From a virus: a stretch of 64,000 nt of DNA. The stretch lies in IMG/VR virus record IMGVR_UViG_3300044611_002466, positions 62,001 through 126,000 of that record. One strand, written 5' to 3'. The stretch's first letter is position 1, and each line of letters starts with the position of its first letter. Position numbers and translations under genes: made by a program. The notes below the pieces were generated by a model. It saw nothing but the letters and a program-made list of their open reading frames with translations. It was not told the DNA's origin and ran no database searches. Below, one piece after another: positions 8,969 to 17,350 of this stretch.

Positions 8969-9993
8969 TTCCTCTCCTCGTCGAATGCGGTGCACTCGCA
9001 TTCGGTGCGATGACCGCGGCAGGGGCCAAGGCGTTTGTCGGGGTCGTTCTTGCGGTAGTGAAAGTCGATGGAGTGTCCGCAGGCGGCGCAGTGCGGGATG
9101 CGCTGCACCTCCTGCTGGTACTCCTGCATGAACGGGCTTTTCGGCTTCTTCTCCAGAGGGAGAATGCTCCCCGCGTAGCTGGACTCGTTCACCCTCTCCC
9201 TGATGTAGCCAGCCACCAGGTGACCAGAGTACGCCGCCCCCAGCGCCCTCTTCAGGCGCTTCTTCCGGAGCCGCTTCGGTCCCGGCCCGAGCTTCAGCGC
9301 GAGGATGCGCGGGAAGTTCCTGAGCCAGAACTCCCGGAACTCCATCCCATCGACGTACTCGGTGTCGAGGTTCACGGGCCGCGTGAGCCTCGCATGAGCC
9401 GCCACGAGGAGCTCTTCTCGCCGCTCCTCCACAGCCCTCATCCACGCACCGGTCGTGGAGTAACTGACACTCGGAGTACCCTCGAGGAACTCCTTCGGAA
9501 CCCCCAGAGCGATGATGATGCTCTCCCGGATGTCGATCTTCTCCTTGTCGAGCTCGAGCCTCGCTATCGCTTCCGGGTTCGACACGAACAACCCGGCTTC
9601 GACGTCCACGACCTCATGAACCACGGGCGGCGGGGAGTACTCCCGCTGCAGGTGCTTCGCGAAACCGTCGAGCGACTCCCACAGTCCTTCCGGAGACGTG
9701 AGAGGGTCCCCGGCGCTCTGCGCGAAGATCTCCGACAGCGGGGGGTACTTGATCAGCGCGCCACGTGCCGCCCCGCTGACCATCGGCAAGGACATGATGC
9801 CGCTCATGTTCATCATGCCGACGCCGAGCTTCGTCGAGACGCCCTCAGCGATCTTCGGGATGTTGTCGGTCCCGCATGAGGGGCAGACGTGCGCGTCCAC
9901 GGCGTAGTGGGCCACCAAACAGCCCTCCTTTCCGTCCGGACAGGGGACCATCCGCGAGGAGTACTCGGCGCCGCAGGCGCAGACGATCCTCAC
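8965..9993 (-). CDS. Zinc-ribbon-flanked protein with a portal-like segment
   Basis: 342 residues from GTG 9993 (GGAAGGTG upstream). Cys pairs CACG, CPDG/GC and CPSCG in the first 50 residues and CAACGH...CRGH...CEC near the C-terminus suggest two metal-binding ends. Between them, IIIALGVPKEFLEGTPSVSY followed by a long helix resembles, from memory, the region of some phage portal proteins where a GVP-x-x-x-L-x-G turn precedes the helical core. It is shorter than a portal (usually over 450) and lies opposite to the structural genes. Alternative: an unknown regulatory or DNA-binding protein. Confidence 0.4.
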   Translation of the reverse strand: MRIVCACGAEYSSRMVPCPDGKEGCLVAHYAVDAHVCPSCGTDNIPKIAEGVSTKLGVGMMNMSGIMSLPMVSGAARGALIKYPPLSEIFAQSAGDPLTSPEGLWESLDGFAKHLQREYSPPPVVHEVVDVEAGLFVSNPEAIARLELDKEKIDIRESIIIALGVPKEFLEGTPSVSYSTTGAWMRAVEERREELLVAAHARLTRPVNLDTEYVDGMEFREFWLRNFPRILALKLGPGPKRLRKKRLKRALGAAYSGHLVAGYIRERVNESSYAGSILPLEKKPKSPFMQEYQQEVQRIPHCAACGHSIDFHYRKNDPDKRLGPCRGHRTECECTAFDEERK

Positions 9994-10367
9994 GAGGACA
10001 CCTTCCACTTCTGCGACGCGCAGTACTCCTTGAACGCCTCGACGGCTTCGTTGGGCACCGTCACCGAGAGGGAGGTGACCGTGCGCGCCTTCAGCCACTT
10101 CCGGACCACCGCGACAAAGTCGCTGTTGAAGCCGGCCGGTACCGGGCCCTTGCCCTGCCAGTCGAGAGTGCCGAACTCCAGGTCGTACTTCGCCGTCGGA
10201 TCTACGATGGCACCCGGACTGCCGTACTCATCGGACAGGTGAAGGGTCGCGACGGTACTGCCCTCGGGGACCTCTCCCTCCGTGAACGTGCAGCTGTCGT
10301 AGCAGACGTCGGTACCCGGCGGCCACTCCTGAAAGAACGCGATGATGTCAGCGCCTTTGATCTTCAC
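9990..10367 (-). CDS. Unknown 125-residue protein
   Basis: GTG start at 10367 preceded by GGAGGTGG; both ends overlap neighbours by 4 bases (GTGA at each junction). The protein begins MKIKGADIIAFFQEWPPG; the C-terminal half has EAFKEYCASQKWKVSS, a short helix and strand. It resembles small phage proteins with a PPG turn near the N-terminus, but no function is assigned. Directly downstream of the NUDIX gene. Confidence 0.65.
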   Translation of the reverse strand: MKIKGADIIAFFQEWPPGTDVCYDSCTFTEGEVPEGSTVATLHLSDEYGSPGAIVDPTAKYDLEFGTLDWQGKGPVPAGFNSDFVAVVRKWLKARTVTSLSVTVPNEAVEAFKEYCASQKWKVSS

Positions 10368-10825
10368 GTACCACCTCCAGCCTGGGTTGAGTGCTCTCTC
10401 GCACGCTCCCGCCTCGCCTTGATCTCGGCGATGAAGTAGGGGAGCGAGAGCGTCATTGCGGCTTCGTCGAGGAGCTGCAGCTGCTCCAGGGACATCCACG
10501 CGAAGTCACTGTGGATCTTAGAATCCATCTCGGGCGGACCGAACCGCGGCGGCTGTACCTCGTAGAGGTGCACCACGAAGCGGATGCCGCGTTGGTCCTC
10601 AAGGACGGGGGTGGTCGTGATGTAGTGCCCGATGTCGACGTTCACCTTCAGCTCTTCCCACAGCTCCCGCCGCAGGGCTGCGGAGTGTCGCTCCCCCGCC
10701 TCCACCTTCCCGCCAGGCATCTCCCACGCGCCGGCGGGGGAGTGCACCCGCTTGGCCACGAAGAGCTCGCCCGAGGCGTTCTGCACGCACCCCGCCACCA
10801 CCTGAATGAGCGGCTTCGTACTCAT
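10364..10825 (-). CDS. NUDIX hydrolase (MutT-like)
   Basis: 153 residues. The NUDIX box is complete at residues 39-61 (GGKVEAGE, then RRELWEEL), with the conserved glycine, glutamates and arginine that bind the divalent metals. Family members hydrolyse nucleoside diphosphates linked to another group, such as 8-oxo-dGTP; the VAGCVQNASGELFVAKR opening and the WEMPGGK core are MutT-like. It is coupled to ThyX by a 4-base overlap, which fits a nucleotide-pool role. The substrate cannot be read from the sequence. Confidence 0.93.
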   Translation of the reverse strand: MSTKPLIQVVAGCVQNASGELFVAKRVHSPAGAWEMPGGKVEAGERHSAALRRELWEELKVNVDIGHYITTTPVLEDQRGIRFVVHLYEVQPPRFGPPEMDSKIHSDFAWMSLEQLQLLDEAAMTLSLPYFIAEIKARRERAREHSTQAGGGT

Positions 10826-11742
10826 CGCAGCCCCAGCTTGCTGAAGAAGTCGTCTTGCTCACGATTCGTGAGCCCCCCGACATCTTCCAGCAGGAGGAGC
10901 ACGTGATCCCCTTCCGTGGTACCGGAGATCCCGCGCGACTCCGCCTCCAGCTGTTCGTCGCGGGCGTAGCCCTTGACCATCCTGCGCAGCGCCTCGACCT
11001 CCTTACGGGAGAAGGTCTTCGCCTCGAGGCGGTAGTCGACGAAGGCCTCGGCCGCGAGCGGACACCAGTCCTGCACGATCCTCCAGATCGCCTCGGCGTA
11101 CTGGCGGATCTCCCACTGTGCGTGGGGGTCGAGGCGCTGCTCCAGCATGTGGAGCAGGTTGTGCAGGTCCCACGTGGTCACCCAGTGGGTGTAGGTCGAG
11201 AGGGGCAGGCCGATGCGCGCCGTCTCCCGCGCCATGCCAGCGCCGATGAACTGGCGGTAGCTGGCGAAGCTCTCATTCGCCTCGCCGATCATCTGGCCCC
11301 GTAGCTGCTCCGCCTCTCCCAGAGGGAAGCGCTTCGCGGAGCGCCCCTGCTTGTTGCTCGAGGTCTGGTAGCAGACTTGGTCCACCGGCGGCGTGTAGAA
11401 CTCCTCCGGGAGCACAGAGTACCGCCCCGAGAGCTCGTTCAGCTTCTGCGTCCGGTAGCGCACCAGCTGACGAGCCACGAAGATGGGCAGCTTGATGTCG
11501 AGAGTGATCGCCACCTGCTCGAAGGGGCTGGTGTGCCTCTCCCGCATCAGATGACGCAGCAGCTTGCGGGTGTCCGAGATGGGGCGCGCGTCCTCGTAGG
11601 AGATGCGGGCCGCCTCCTCGATGCGCACATCCCCTCCCATGCAGTCGACGACGAAGACGTGTCCGATCTCGTCGAGGACCTTGATCTTGTTGTCCTTGCC
11701 GTACTTGGCGCGAAGCTCCGCGCGAATGGTGTCGAGGCTCAT
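10822..11742 (-). CDS. thyX: Flavin-dependent thymidylate synthase
   Basis: 306 residues. ThyX motif region at residues 95-109 reads RYRTQKLNELSGRYS, against the usual RHRxxSxNExSxRYS: the first His is Tyr and the first Ser is Lys, but Asn, Glu, Ser, Arg and Tyr are kept. The upstream RHTSPFEQV and the later ETARIGLPLSTYTHW and LLHMLEQR match the family. ThyX methylates dUMP to dTMP using methylene-tetrahydrofolate and FAD/NADPH, and is common in phages. Coupled to NUDIX downstream. C-terminal 70 residues are longer than in compact ThyX proteins. Confidence 0.95.
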   Translation of the reverse strand: MSLDTIRAELRAKYGKDNKIKVLDEIGHVFVVDCMGGDVRIEEAARISYEDARPISDTRKLLRHLMRERHTSPFEQVAITLDIKLPIFVARQLVRYRTQKLNELSGRYSVLPEEFYTPPVDQVCYQTSSNKQGRSAKRFPLGEAEQLRGQMIGEANESFASYRQFIGAGMARETARIGLPLSTYTHWVTTWDLHNLLHMLEQRLDPHAQWEIRQYAEAIWRIVQDWCPLAAEAFVDYRLEAKTFSRKEVEALRRMVKGYARDEQLEAESRGISGTTEGDHVLLLLEDVGGLTNREQDDFFSKLGLR

Positions 11743-12050
11743 CGATCTGCCGTGGTGAGGGTGGTGACTACCGGACCATTCTTGAGGAGGTCCTCCAGAC
11801 GGGCTCGCTGTAGCTCGAGGCGCTTGAGCTTGGCGGCGATCATCTGCGCAACCCGCGAGCGCGCCCCCTCCTCGTTCTGGTGCCAGTTCGTTCCCTCACC
11901 GTGTGCATACACCGCCGGACAAGCTACGCCGCCGGGATGCCAGTACACCATGTCATGGGACAGATAGACCCGATCGACCTTCTGGATGCCCTGAGTGAGG
12001 GCGTATGTCGTGACCCACACCGGTCCGATTGTACTTGCCCTGCTACTCAT
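11739..12050 (-). CDS. Unknown 103-residue protein
   Basis: ATG at 12050 with GAGAGGGG upstream; TGA overlaps the thyX start. Sequence has VDRVYLSHDMVYWHPGG in the middle and a long helix (AAKLKRLELQRARLEDLL) at the end. The layout, a beta-rich start and coiled-coil tail, suggests a small oligomer. No family recognised. Confidence 0.65.
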   Translation of the reverse strand: MSSRASTIGPVWVTTYALTQGIQKVDRVYLSHDMVYWHPGGVACPAVYAHGEGTNWHQNEEGARSRVAQMIAAKLKRLELQRARLEDLLKNGPVVTTLTTADR

Positions 12051-12310
12051 GTTGACGCCCCTCTCGGCACGGAACGCCGAAGTCTGGAGATTTGATCGGC
12101 ATGGTACTCCCGCTCCTTGTTTCCGTTCCAACGCACGACCCAGACCGTGTATGGCCGCGGAGTGGTAGTGGTCGTCGACATGCGCTCCTCGACGCGGACC
12201 ACGTCCACGGGCCATGCTACCAGATGACTCAGCATCGTGTTGCCCCGCTTCTCCCGGCGGACGTCCCAGAGGCGATCACCTGCCTTCACGTTCGCTGCGT
12301 TGATTCCCAC
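12047..12310 (-). CDS. Unknown 87-residue protein, start uncertain
   Basis: The frame is open further upstream to 12445, but GGAGG lies 5 bases before the GTG at 12310, giving MGINAANVKAGDRLWDVRRE. An ATG at 12322 is the alternative. The C-terminal half (YTVWVVRWNGNKEREYHADQ) looks like a small SH3-like or KOW-like barrel. If the longer frame is used, the 115-base gap to the next gene disappears. Confidence 0.55.
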   Translation of the reverse strand: MGINAANVKAGDRLWDVRREKRGNTMLSHLVAWPVDVVRVEERMSTTTTTPRPYTVWVVRWNGNKEREYHADQISRLRRSVPRGAST

Positions 12311-12425
12311 CAGCACCTCCATACAGGCATCTGCCCTGCGCTTTCTGTGGTCCAGGTACCGAAAGAGGCTCTGCACGGGGAGGGAGACCACCCCGCGCAG
12401 AGCGCTCAGAAGAAGGCCGCCAGGG

Positions 12426-12788
12426 CTACCCCTCGGCGGCGACACCGCTTCCCCGGAGGAACGCCCGCTGCTGCTCCTCGAGCTCGTCGGCGCCGGCCTC
12501 CACCGACTTCTGGATGGCCCCGACCGCCTGGTGGAGGGTGAGCCCGGAGTACTTCATCAGCAGGCGGATGAGCACCTTCTGCATGCTGTCGGCGAGAAGC
12601 GCCGCCATGCGCCCGTCCGAGATCCCCTTCTCGTAGTACCCGGCGACGGATGCGACGGCCGGGATGTCCACCAGCTCCTTGTCCGCGTCGAACACGATCG
12701 TCTCGAACAGGAACGAGTCGACCCCGTACCTGCCCAGAAGGTCCACGAGCTCCTGCTGAAAGTCCTTGAGGTTCTTGGTCTGAATCAC
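12426..12788 (-). CDS. Unknown helical protein, 120 residues
   Basis: ATG at 12788 overlapping the TGA of the gene before it; begins MIQTKNLKDFQQELVDLL. Hydrophobic-heptad helices throughout, including LLADSMQKVLIRLLMKYSG, and no Cys or obvious catalytic motif. No family recognised. The overlap indicates coupled expression with 12785-13093. Confidence 0.65.
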   Translation of the reverse strand: MIQTKNLKDFQQELVDLLGRYGVDSFLFETIVFDADKELVDIPAVASVAGYYEKGISDGRMAALLADSMQKVLIRLLMKYSGLTLHQAVGAIQKSVEAGADELEEQQRAFLRGSGVAAEG

Positions 12789-13093
12789 GTGGTCTCCTTG
12801 GCGACGACAATGCGCCGCGGTTCGTCGGAGCCCTCGACCACCGCGAGTCGATAGCCGGGGCAGAAGTGCATGAAGATGCCGTTGATGATGCCGAACGCGC
12901 TCACGATGAGGACGTCTTCGTCGCCGGCGCGCATGACGGGGGACGGCCCACCGGCGACCTCGTCGGTGTTGAAAAGCCGCTGCAGGACGTCCAGACAGGA
13001 GGGGTCCGACTGCATGTACGAGTAGGTCTCGATGGTGCCGAAGAGGGCGGCATCCACTTCATCCGGGACACTGGGGAGAATGTCGAGCTTCAC
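12785..13093 (-). CDS. Unknown 102-residue protein
   Basis: GTG at 13093 with AGGAGG eight bases upstream; upstream in-frame ATGs have no ribosome binding site. Begins MKLDILPSVPDEVDAALFG; the C-terminal part (FMHFCPGYRLAVVEGSDEP) is beta-rich. No family recognised; overlaps both neighbours by 4 bases. Confidence 0.65.
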   Translation of the reverse strand: MKLDILPSVPDEVDAALFGTIETYSYMQSDPSCLDVLQRLFNTDEVAGGPSPVMRAGDEDVLIVSAFGIINGIFMHFCPGYRLAVVEGSDEPRRIVVAKETT

Positions 13094-13473
13094 GAGATTG
13101 CCTCCTGGGTTGACCACGGCAGCGAGGCCGTGGGGACGATCGTCAGCCACCTGGAGCCGAGGATCTGGTCGTGTTTGACGATGACGAGGGCCGAGCCGTC
13201 GACCCGCTCGACGACCTCGAAGTACTTCCGGTCTCGCTCGATGACGAGCATCTCCTTTGCGATCCACGACACGAGCTCTGGCTTCGGGGAGACATGAAAC
13301 GAGCGATGCCCGTTCACCCCCGACACCACCAGGTAGTGTCCGATGTCCGGGTGATTCGCGACAGCGTCGCTGCGGTGTCCATCGTGTTCACTGTCCCACT
13401 TGCGGAGGTAGTGGTCCTGGGTGAAGAAGAGGTCCTCGAAGGTCTTTCCTTCCATGAACAGTTGAGCGATCAT
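13090..13473 (-). CDS. Unknown 127-residue protein
   Basis: ATG at 13473, overlapping the previous stop. Sequence begins MIAQLFMEGKTFEDLFF and holds a central GHYLVVSGVNGHRSFHV and a later VERVDGSALVIVKHDQILG. Mixed alpha/beta, aromatic-rich; not recognised. Confidence 0.65.
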   Translation of the reverse strand: MIAQLFMEGKTFEDLFFTQDHYLRKWDSEHDGHRSDAVANHPDIGHYLVVSGVNGHRSFHVSPKPELVSWIAKEMLVIERDRKYFEVVERVDGSALVIVKHDQILGSRWLTIVPTASLPWSTQEAIS

Positions 13474-13688
13474 GCCTTCCTCGCACGCAGCACGCGCGGT
13501 CGATAGGGGTGTTCATTCGGAGGCAGGGGGACACGCATTTTCCATGAGGCATTCATGTGCAGGCCCAGACCCTGCGGCCTGGGCTCCGGATTCGGCTTGG
13601 TGAACGCCGTCTCGAGAAGCGCAAGCATCCAGGTATGCGCTGTCTCCTCACTGTCGACATCAACCTCGACCTCGATAATGCACTTCAT
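13470..13688 (-). CDS. Unknown 72-residue protein
   Basis: ATG at 13688 overlaps the TGA of the VWA gene. Begins MKCIIEVEVDVDSEETAHTW; a short beta-alpha protein with a proline-rich middle and basic C-terminus. Size and coupling are like many small phage regulators but nothing specific is seen. Confidence 0.6.
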   Translation of the reverse strand: MKCIIEVEVDVDSEETAHTWMLALLETAFTKPNPEPRPQGLGLHMNASWKMRVPLPPNEHPYRPRVLRARKA

Positions 13689-15625
13689 GACCGAGCGAGT
13701 CCCTTCTGCACGTGCGCCGACGCGAGGATCCGCACGGACATCGGCAGCTCGGTGGCGAGCTCGTCGAAGGAGCTGATCATCCCGAAGCCCCCTTGACCGA
13801 ATGCGATGTTGTACTGGGTCTTGGCGTCCTCCACCGAGGTGCCCGGGTGCCTGATGGCCAGGACGGAGAGCGGAATCTTGTCTGCCCTCACCTCCGAGAG
13901 CACGGCGTGCAGGTCCGTGAGGGGGTTGCCCGTGCTCCCCCGCGCGCGAAGACTGGTCGGCCAGCCGTCGGTCACGAGCATGATCGCACGCTTGGTGGGG
14001 GCCCTCCTGCCCCACCGGTGTGCCACATCGAGCGCCTGTACCGTGTGTGTCGAGCCGTAGCGGATGCCAGTAGTCGTAGGACCGCCGACCTTGTCGAAGA
14101 TGTAGAGGGCGTCGGAGAACCCCCACATGTACGCCTTCGACCGGATGGCCTCCACTGCGTAGATAGAGTCCGCCAACGCTCGCTCCACCAGCGCGAGAGC
14201 TTGGCCCATGGTCATCGAACCGCTCACGTCGAACAGGAACAGCAGCTCGAACCGCGGCACCCGCACCGTCCTGTCGTAGAACGGGCGGTCGAGCTCGCCG
14301 GCCCCCAGCGCGCCCAGGAACTGGTCTCCGTTGAAGTCCCCTTCATCGCCCAGCTTCCGTCGCTTCTTCATCCGCAGCTGCTCCAAGATCCTGCGGTTCT
14401 CGTGCCCGGTCGCCGTAGGAGCCGGCAGCGGTCGGATGGGGGAGACGTTTCGGATCTGAATCCCCGACTCCTGTGCCCACCCCAGGCACACAGCCGCGTT
14501 CGACTCGTCCGGCGTGTCCTGTCGGCGCATCATGGCCCTGCGCGCCTCCTCCAGACGGTCCTGGAGGCTGTCGGCCCCCTGCGCCATGATGAGTCCGAAC
14601 GGTGTGACGCCGGACTCGTCCGTCTCGCGGTCGTCGGCCGACAGGAGCTTGTCCACCCCGATCATCTGCGCGTAGCGCTTCCGCTCCAGCTTGTCGGAGG
14701 GCTTCCCCTCCTTGGCCAGCGGCACATTGCTGCCGATCCGCCCACTCCCGTCGTCCTGCAGGGAGTGCGGCCCTGTCCGCGGAACCATGGACAGCAGCAT
14801 ACGGAGGAGGTGCTCTGCTTGCTTCTTTCGCGCCTCCCGCTGCTGTGCTGGGGCACCGCCGGCGCCGCCCCCTCCACCGCCTTGTGCGGGTGGCGGAGGG
14901 GGGTTGTTGGCCAGGAGCGTGTCCATGATCTCGTCGACGAGGCGCGCTGTGATGGCCAGGCAGGCCACGTTGTCGACCCCCTCCACCAAGTTCAGGGCCC
15001 TGCGCATGGGGCGCCTGCAGTCCTGGAAGTCCTGAGGGGCCTCAGGGGTCTCCACTCCGGCAGAGTAGGCGCCGAGGAACATCACGAGGTTCGACTTCTT
15101 GACCGCCAGCGGCATGACGTGCTCGCTGATGTCGTGCCAGCGCTGCTGGAGCAGCTCTCCCCCGCCCTTGTAGATCTGGCTCCACGCCCAGCAGCACCGC
15201 CAGTCCTCGATGATGTTCCACAGGTGGTGAAGCACCTTCGTGAGGTGCTTCTCGTACGGCAGCGCCGCGTCGGTACCAAGAGGGGCTCCGAGCGCATTCA
15301 GCAGCTTGCTTGCCAACTTCTCGACGAAGCGGCCAGCCAGGACCACATCGGTCTCGAACAGCCAGTGCGAGAGCTCGTGCTCCGTGACCAGGTACCCCTC
15401 AGGATCCTGAAGGGGCGCCCAGATCGTGCTCGAGCAGTCGGTCTTCCCTCCCTCCGGTGAGCTGTCGACGAGCTTGATCTCGCCCACGTCGAGCATTGCA
15501 GCGTACGCCCGGACCAAGTTCTCCGAGCGCAAGAGGATGTATGCCGGGTCCCCGGTCATCGGCCCGAGGTTGAGAGGCGGACGTACACGCGCCGACGTGG
15601 CGCCAGAGCCCTGTGTGGTTGTCAT
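13685..15625 (-). CDS. VWA-domain protein with N-terminal HExxH metallopeptidase-like region (CobT-like)
   Basis: 646 residues. HELSH at 83-87 and NIIEDW at 137-142 match the HExxH...ED metal-site arrangement seen in the peptidase-like N-terminal region of many VWA proteins that partner MoxR-type ATPases. A proline/glycine linker (NPPPPPAQGGGGGGAGG) is followed by a C-terminal von Willebrand A domain with a MIDAS motif DVSGS near 470 and TDGWP later. The AAA+ gene at 17351 is the likely partner, as MoxR/VWA pairs remodel or insert metals into protein complexes. Start ATG 15625 is chosen because it overlaps the previous stop (ATGA); an upstream in-frame start lies inside that gene. Confidence 0.85.
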   Translation of the reverse strand: MTTTQGSGATSARVRPPLNLGPMTGDPAYILLRSENLVRAYAAMLDVGEIKLVDSSPEGGKTDCSSTIWAPLQDPEGYLVTEHELSHWLFETDVVLAGRFVEKLASKLLNALGAPLGTDAALPYEKHLTKVLHHLWNIIEDWRCCWAWSQIYKGGGELLQQRWHDISEHVMPLAVKKSNLVMFLGAYSAGVETPEAPQDFQDCRRPMRRALNLVEGVDNVACLAITARLVDEIMDTLLANNPPPPPAQGGGGGGAGGAPAQQREARKKQAEHLLRMLLSMVPRTGPHSLQDDGSGRIGSNVPLAKEGKPSDKLERKRYAQMIGVDKLLSADDRETDESGVTPFGLIMAQGADSLQDRLEEARRAMMRRQDTPDESNAAVCLGWAQESGIQIRNVSPIRPLPAPTATGHENRRILEQLRMKKRRKLGDEGDFNGDQFLGALGAGELDRPFYDRTVRVPRFELLFLFDVSGSMTMGQALALVERALADSIYAVEAIRSKAYMWGFSDALYIFDKVGGPTTTGIRYGSTHTVQALDVAHRWGRRAPTKRAIMLVTDGWPTSLRARGSTGNPLTDLHAVLSEVRADKIPLSVLAIRHPGTSVEDAKTQYNIAFGQGGFGMISSFDELATELPMSVRILASAHVQKGLARS

Positions 15626-15873
15626 TTCGCGGCCGCGTCGGGGCGGAGGTCGGCAGCCTTCTTCACGGGCCACGCGTCCATCAGGACGGCGTGCACGCGC
15701 GCAAGCCGAGACGCCTCCGGGTCTCCGCCATTGCTGTCGTTGAGGTCCGCCCAGGCGCGCACCGCGGGGGCGCCGGAGACGTCCTGCGCCCTGATGATGA
15801 ACACCGGCTCGTCCGCCGGGATGAGGTTGAGGGGATCTTGGAAGCGGTCGTAGTCAGCCCGTGCGTGTCGCAT
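15622..15873 (-). CDS. Small conserved-looking phage protein of unknown function
   Basis: 83 residues with CAGGGAG upstream of ATG 15873. The pattern DRFQDPLNLIPADEPVFIIR then a conserved-looking AQD and a VRAWAD core is one I recall from small phage proteins of unknown function. Likely a compact alpha/beta protein. It overlaps the HD gene upstream by 20 bases and the VWA gene downstream by 4. Confidence 0.7.
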   Translation of the reverse strand: MRHARADYDRFQDPLNLIPADEPVFIIRAQDVSGAPAVRAWADLNDSNGGDPEASRLARVHAVLMDAWPVKKAADLRPDAAAK

Positions 15874-16705
15874 CGAAAGCTCCCTGCAGGTAGTGGAAGT
15901 GGTTGAGGAAGAGCTGCTCGCTCTCCGCAGGCAGCAGTGGGTGGGTGATTCTCAGGTGTTCGAGCGGCGTGCGCAGTCCCGACCACTTGCGGGAGGGCGA
16001 GCCATCCGACTTGAAGTACGGCATCAAGTCCATTCGCTCGGTGGCGAGCATCTCGTCGTCCGCGTCGTGCACCACATCCTCGAGCGCGGACGTCATCACC
16101 ACACCGAAGCGCTGGTAGATGTGGTACTGCAGCGACTCCTCTGCTTTGCGGTAGGGCTCCATCAGGGCGTGACGCTTCATGGGCCGCGGCACGTCCACGA
16201 GGTACGCTTCCGACCCGTCATGCAGCAGACCTGCCAGCCCTGCGAGCGTCTGCCCCTCGCGAGCCCCCCAGAGCTCCATGGCCCGTCGTGAGACGTGAAC
16301 CGAGTGCTCGGCCACGGAGTAGAACTCCTGCACGTGGCCCGCGAAGCGGCACATGTTCGAGAGAGCGTGCGCGATGTCGACCAACAGGATCTCGTCCGGG
16401 CGAGGATCCAGCGGGTAGAACGCCACTCCAGAGAAGGTGCACTGCCAGTCCCCTATGCGAGGCAGGACTCCGTCCAGCTCCTTGTCCCTGGACTCCCAGA
16501 GGTGCTCTGCGGCGTCCTTGAGCAGGTCGTACCGCCCAACGAGCTCGCCGTCGCGCGTGGCTTCCCAACGACCCTCCCGGTCGTAGTTGTCACGCGCCTC
16601 AACCATCCCGAGCTGGCGCCGTTGCTTGCGTTCTCCCTTGGTCCACACCGAGTAGACCCCTCCCGTACCCAGCGACATGTAGGGGAGTCCGTTCTTCTTA
16701 CTCAT
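15854..16705 (-). CDS. HD-domain phosphohydrolase (YfbR-like)
   Basis: 283 residues from ATG 16705 (AAGGAAGG upstream). The core DIAHALSNMCRFAGHV, EFYSVAEHSVHVSRR and LLHDGSEAY contains the H...HD...D metal-binding set of phage HD hydrolases related to 5'-deoxynucleotidase YfbR. Such enzymes dephosphorylate dNMPs or adjust nucleotide pools. The N-terminal 90 residues are an unknown extension rich in charged residues. Coupled to the Dam gene by a 4-base overlap, suggesting a shared nucleotide/DNA-modification module. Confidence 0.85.
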   Translation of the reverse strand: MSKKNGLPYMSLGTGGVYSVWTKGERKQRRQLGMVEARDNYDREGRWEATRDGELVGRYDLLKDAAEHLWESRDKELDGVLPRIGDWQCTFSGVAFYPLDPRPDEILLVDIAHALSNMCRFAGHVQEFYSVAEHSVHVSRRAMELWGAREGQTLAGLAGLLHDGSEAYLVDVPRPMKRHALMEPYRKAEESLQYHIYQRFGVVMTSALEDVVHDADDEMLATERMDLMPYFKSDGSPSRKWSGLRTPLEHLRITHPLLPAESEQLFLNHFHYLQGAFDATRTG

Positions 16706-17286
16706 CGAACCTTCCTTTTCCACGGCGCGTAGCCGAAGACGATGGGGGCTGCGTCCCCGAGTTGCTGCGGGTAGCGGATGTCTCGCTTCACCTGCCGGGG
16801 CCGAATGACGGCGACCATGGACCCTCCCATCGGGCGAGTGCGTTCGCCGTCCGGGTCAATGAAGGAGATCCGCGGAGTGAAGCGTAGCTCTGCGCCCTGC
16901 TCCCAGAGGAACTCCGCCCACCCTGTGTCTGGTGTCGCCGGCAGCAGGAGGACCACCACTTCCATGCCCTGCGCTTCGGTGTGGGCACATCCGACCCATC
17001 GGTCGAGCCCCCCGCCGTCCGGTGAGTAGGGCGGGTTCAGGAACCCGCGCCGACCGGGCCACACCCGGGTGAAGGCATCTCGCCTGCTGGGATCTGGGTG
17101 GTCGAGTCCCATCCAGTTGGCACACTTCGCCGTCTCCGTAGTGGCGGCGCAGTCCAGATCGAAGTCGAACTCCTGGTCGAGCTCGTCGAAGACCCGATAG
17201 GGCGTTCCCCAGAAGTTCTTGAGGTCGATGCCGAGACGGAGGACCTTCTCTCGCCTCTTCCCTTCCGCTACTGCCGAGTGGTCCAC
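16702..17286 (-). CDS. Phage DNA N6-adenine methyltransferase (Dam family)
   Basis: 194 residues. FWGTPYRVFDELDQEFDFDL, DCAATTETAKC, FLNPPYS (catalytic NPPY), and VVLLLPATPDTGWAEF followed by ISFIDP make the full pattern of the phage Dam-type MTase family (DNA N-6-adenine-methyltransferase). It would methylate adenine in the phage DNA using S-adenosylmethionine, possibly for evasion of restriction. GTG at 17286 is used because GGAGG sits five bases upstream; GTG 17292 would overlap that site. Confidence 0.92.
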   Translation of the reverse strand: MDHSAVAEGKRREKVLRLGIDLKNFWGTPYRVFDELDQEFDFDLDCAATTETAKCANWMGLDHPDPSRRDAFTRVWPGRRGFLNPPYSPDGGGLDRWVGCAHTEAQGMEVVVLLLPATPDTGWAEFLWEQGAELRFTPRISFIDPDGERTRPMGGSMVAVIRPRQVKRDIRYPQQLGDAAPIVFGYAPWKRKVR

Positions 17287-17350
17287 GTGCACCTCCGATG
17301 GCTCATGGTAGCTCCGCCGTAACCGACGAAGTATGCGCGCTGTTGCGGCC

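Noticed and set aside
13712-15460. Long plus-strand open frame of 582 codons opposite the VWA gene
   Set aside because: It runs antisense to a well-supported minus-strand gene with conserved motifs; its low-complexity sequence is typical of shadow frames in high-GC DNA.
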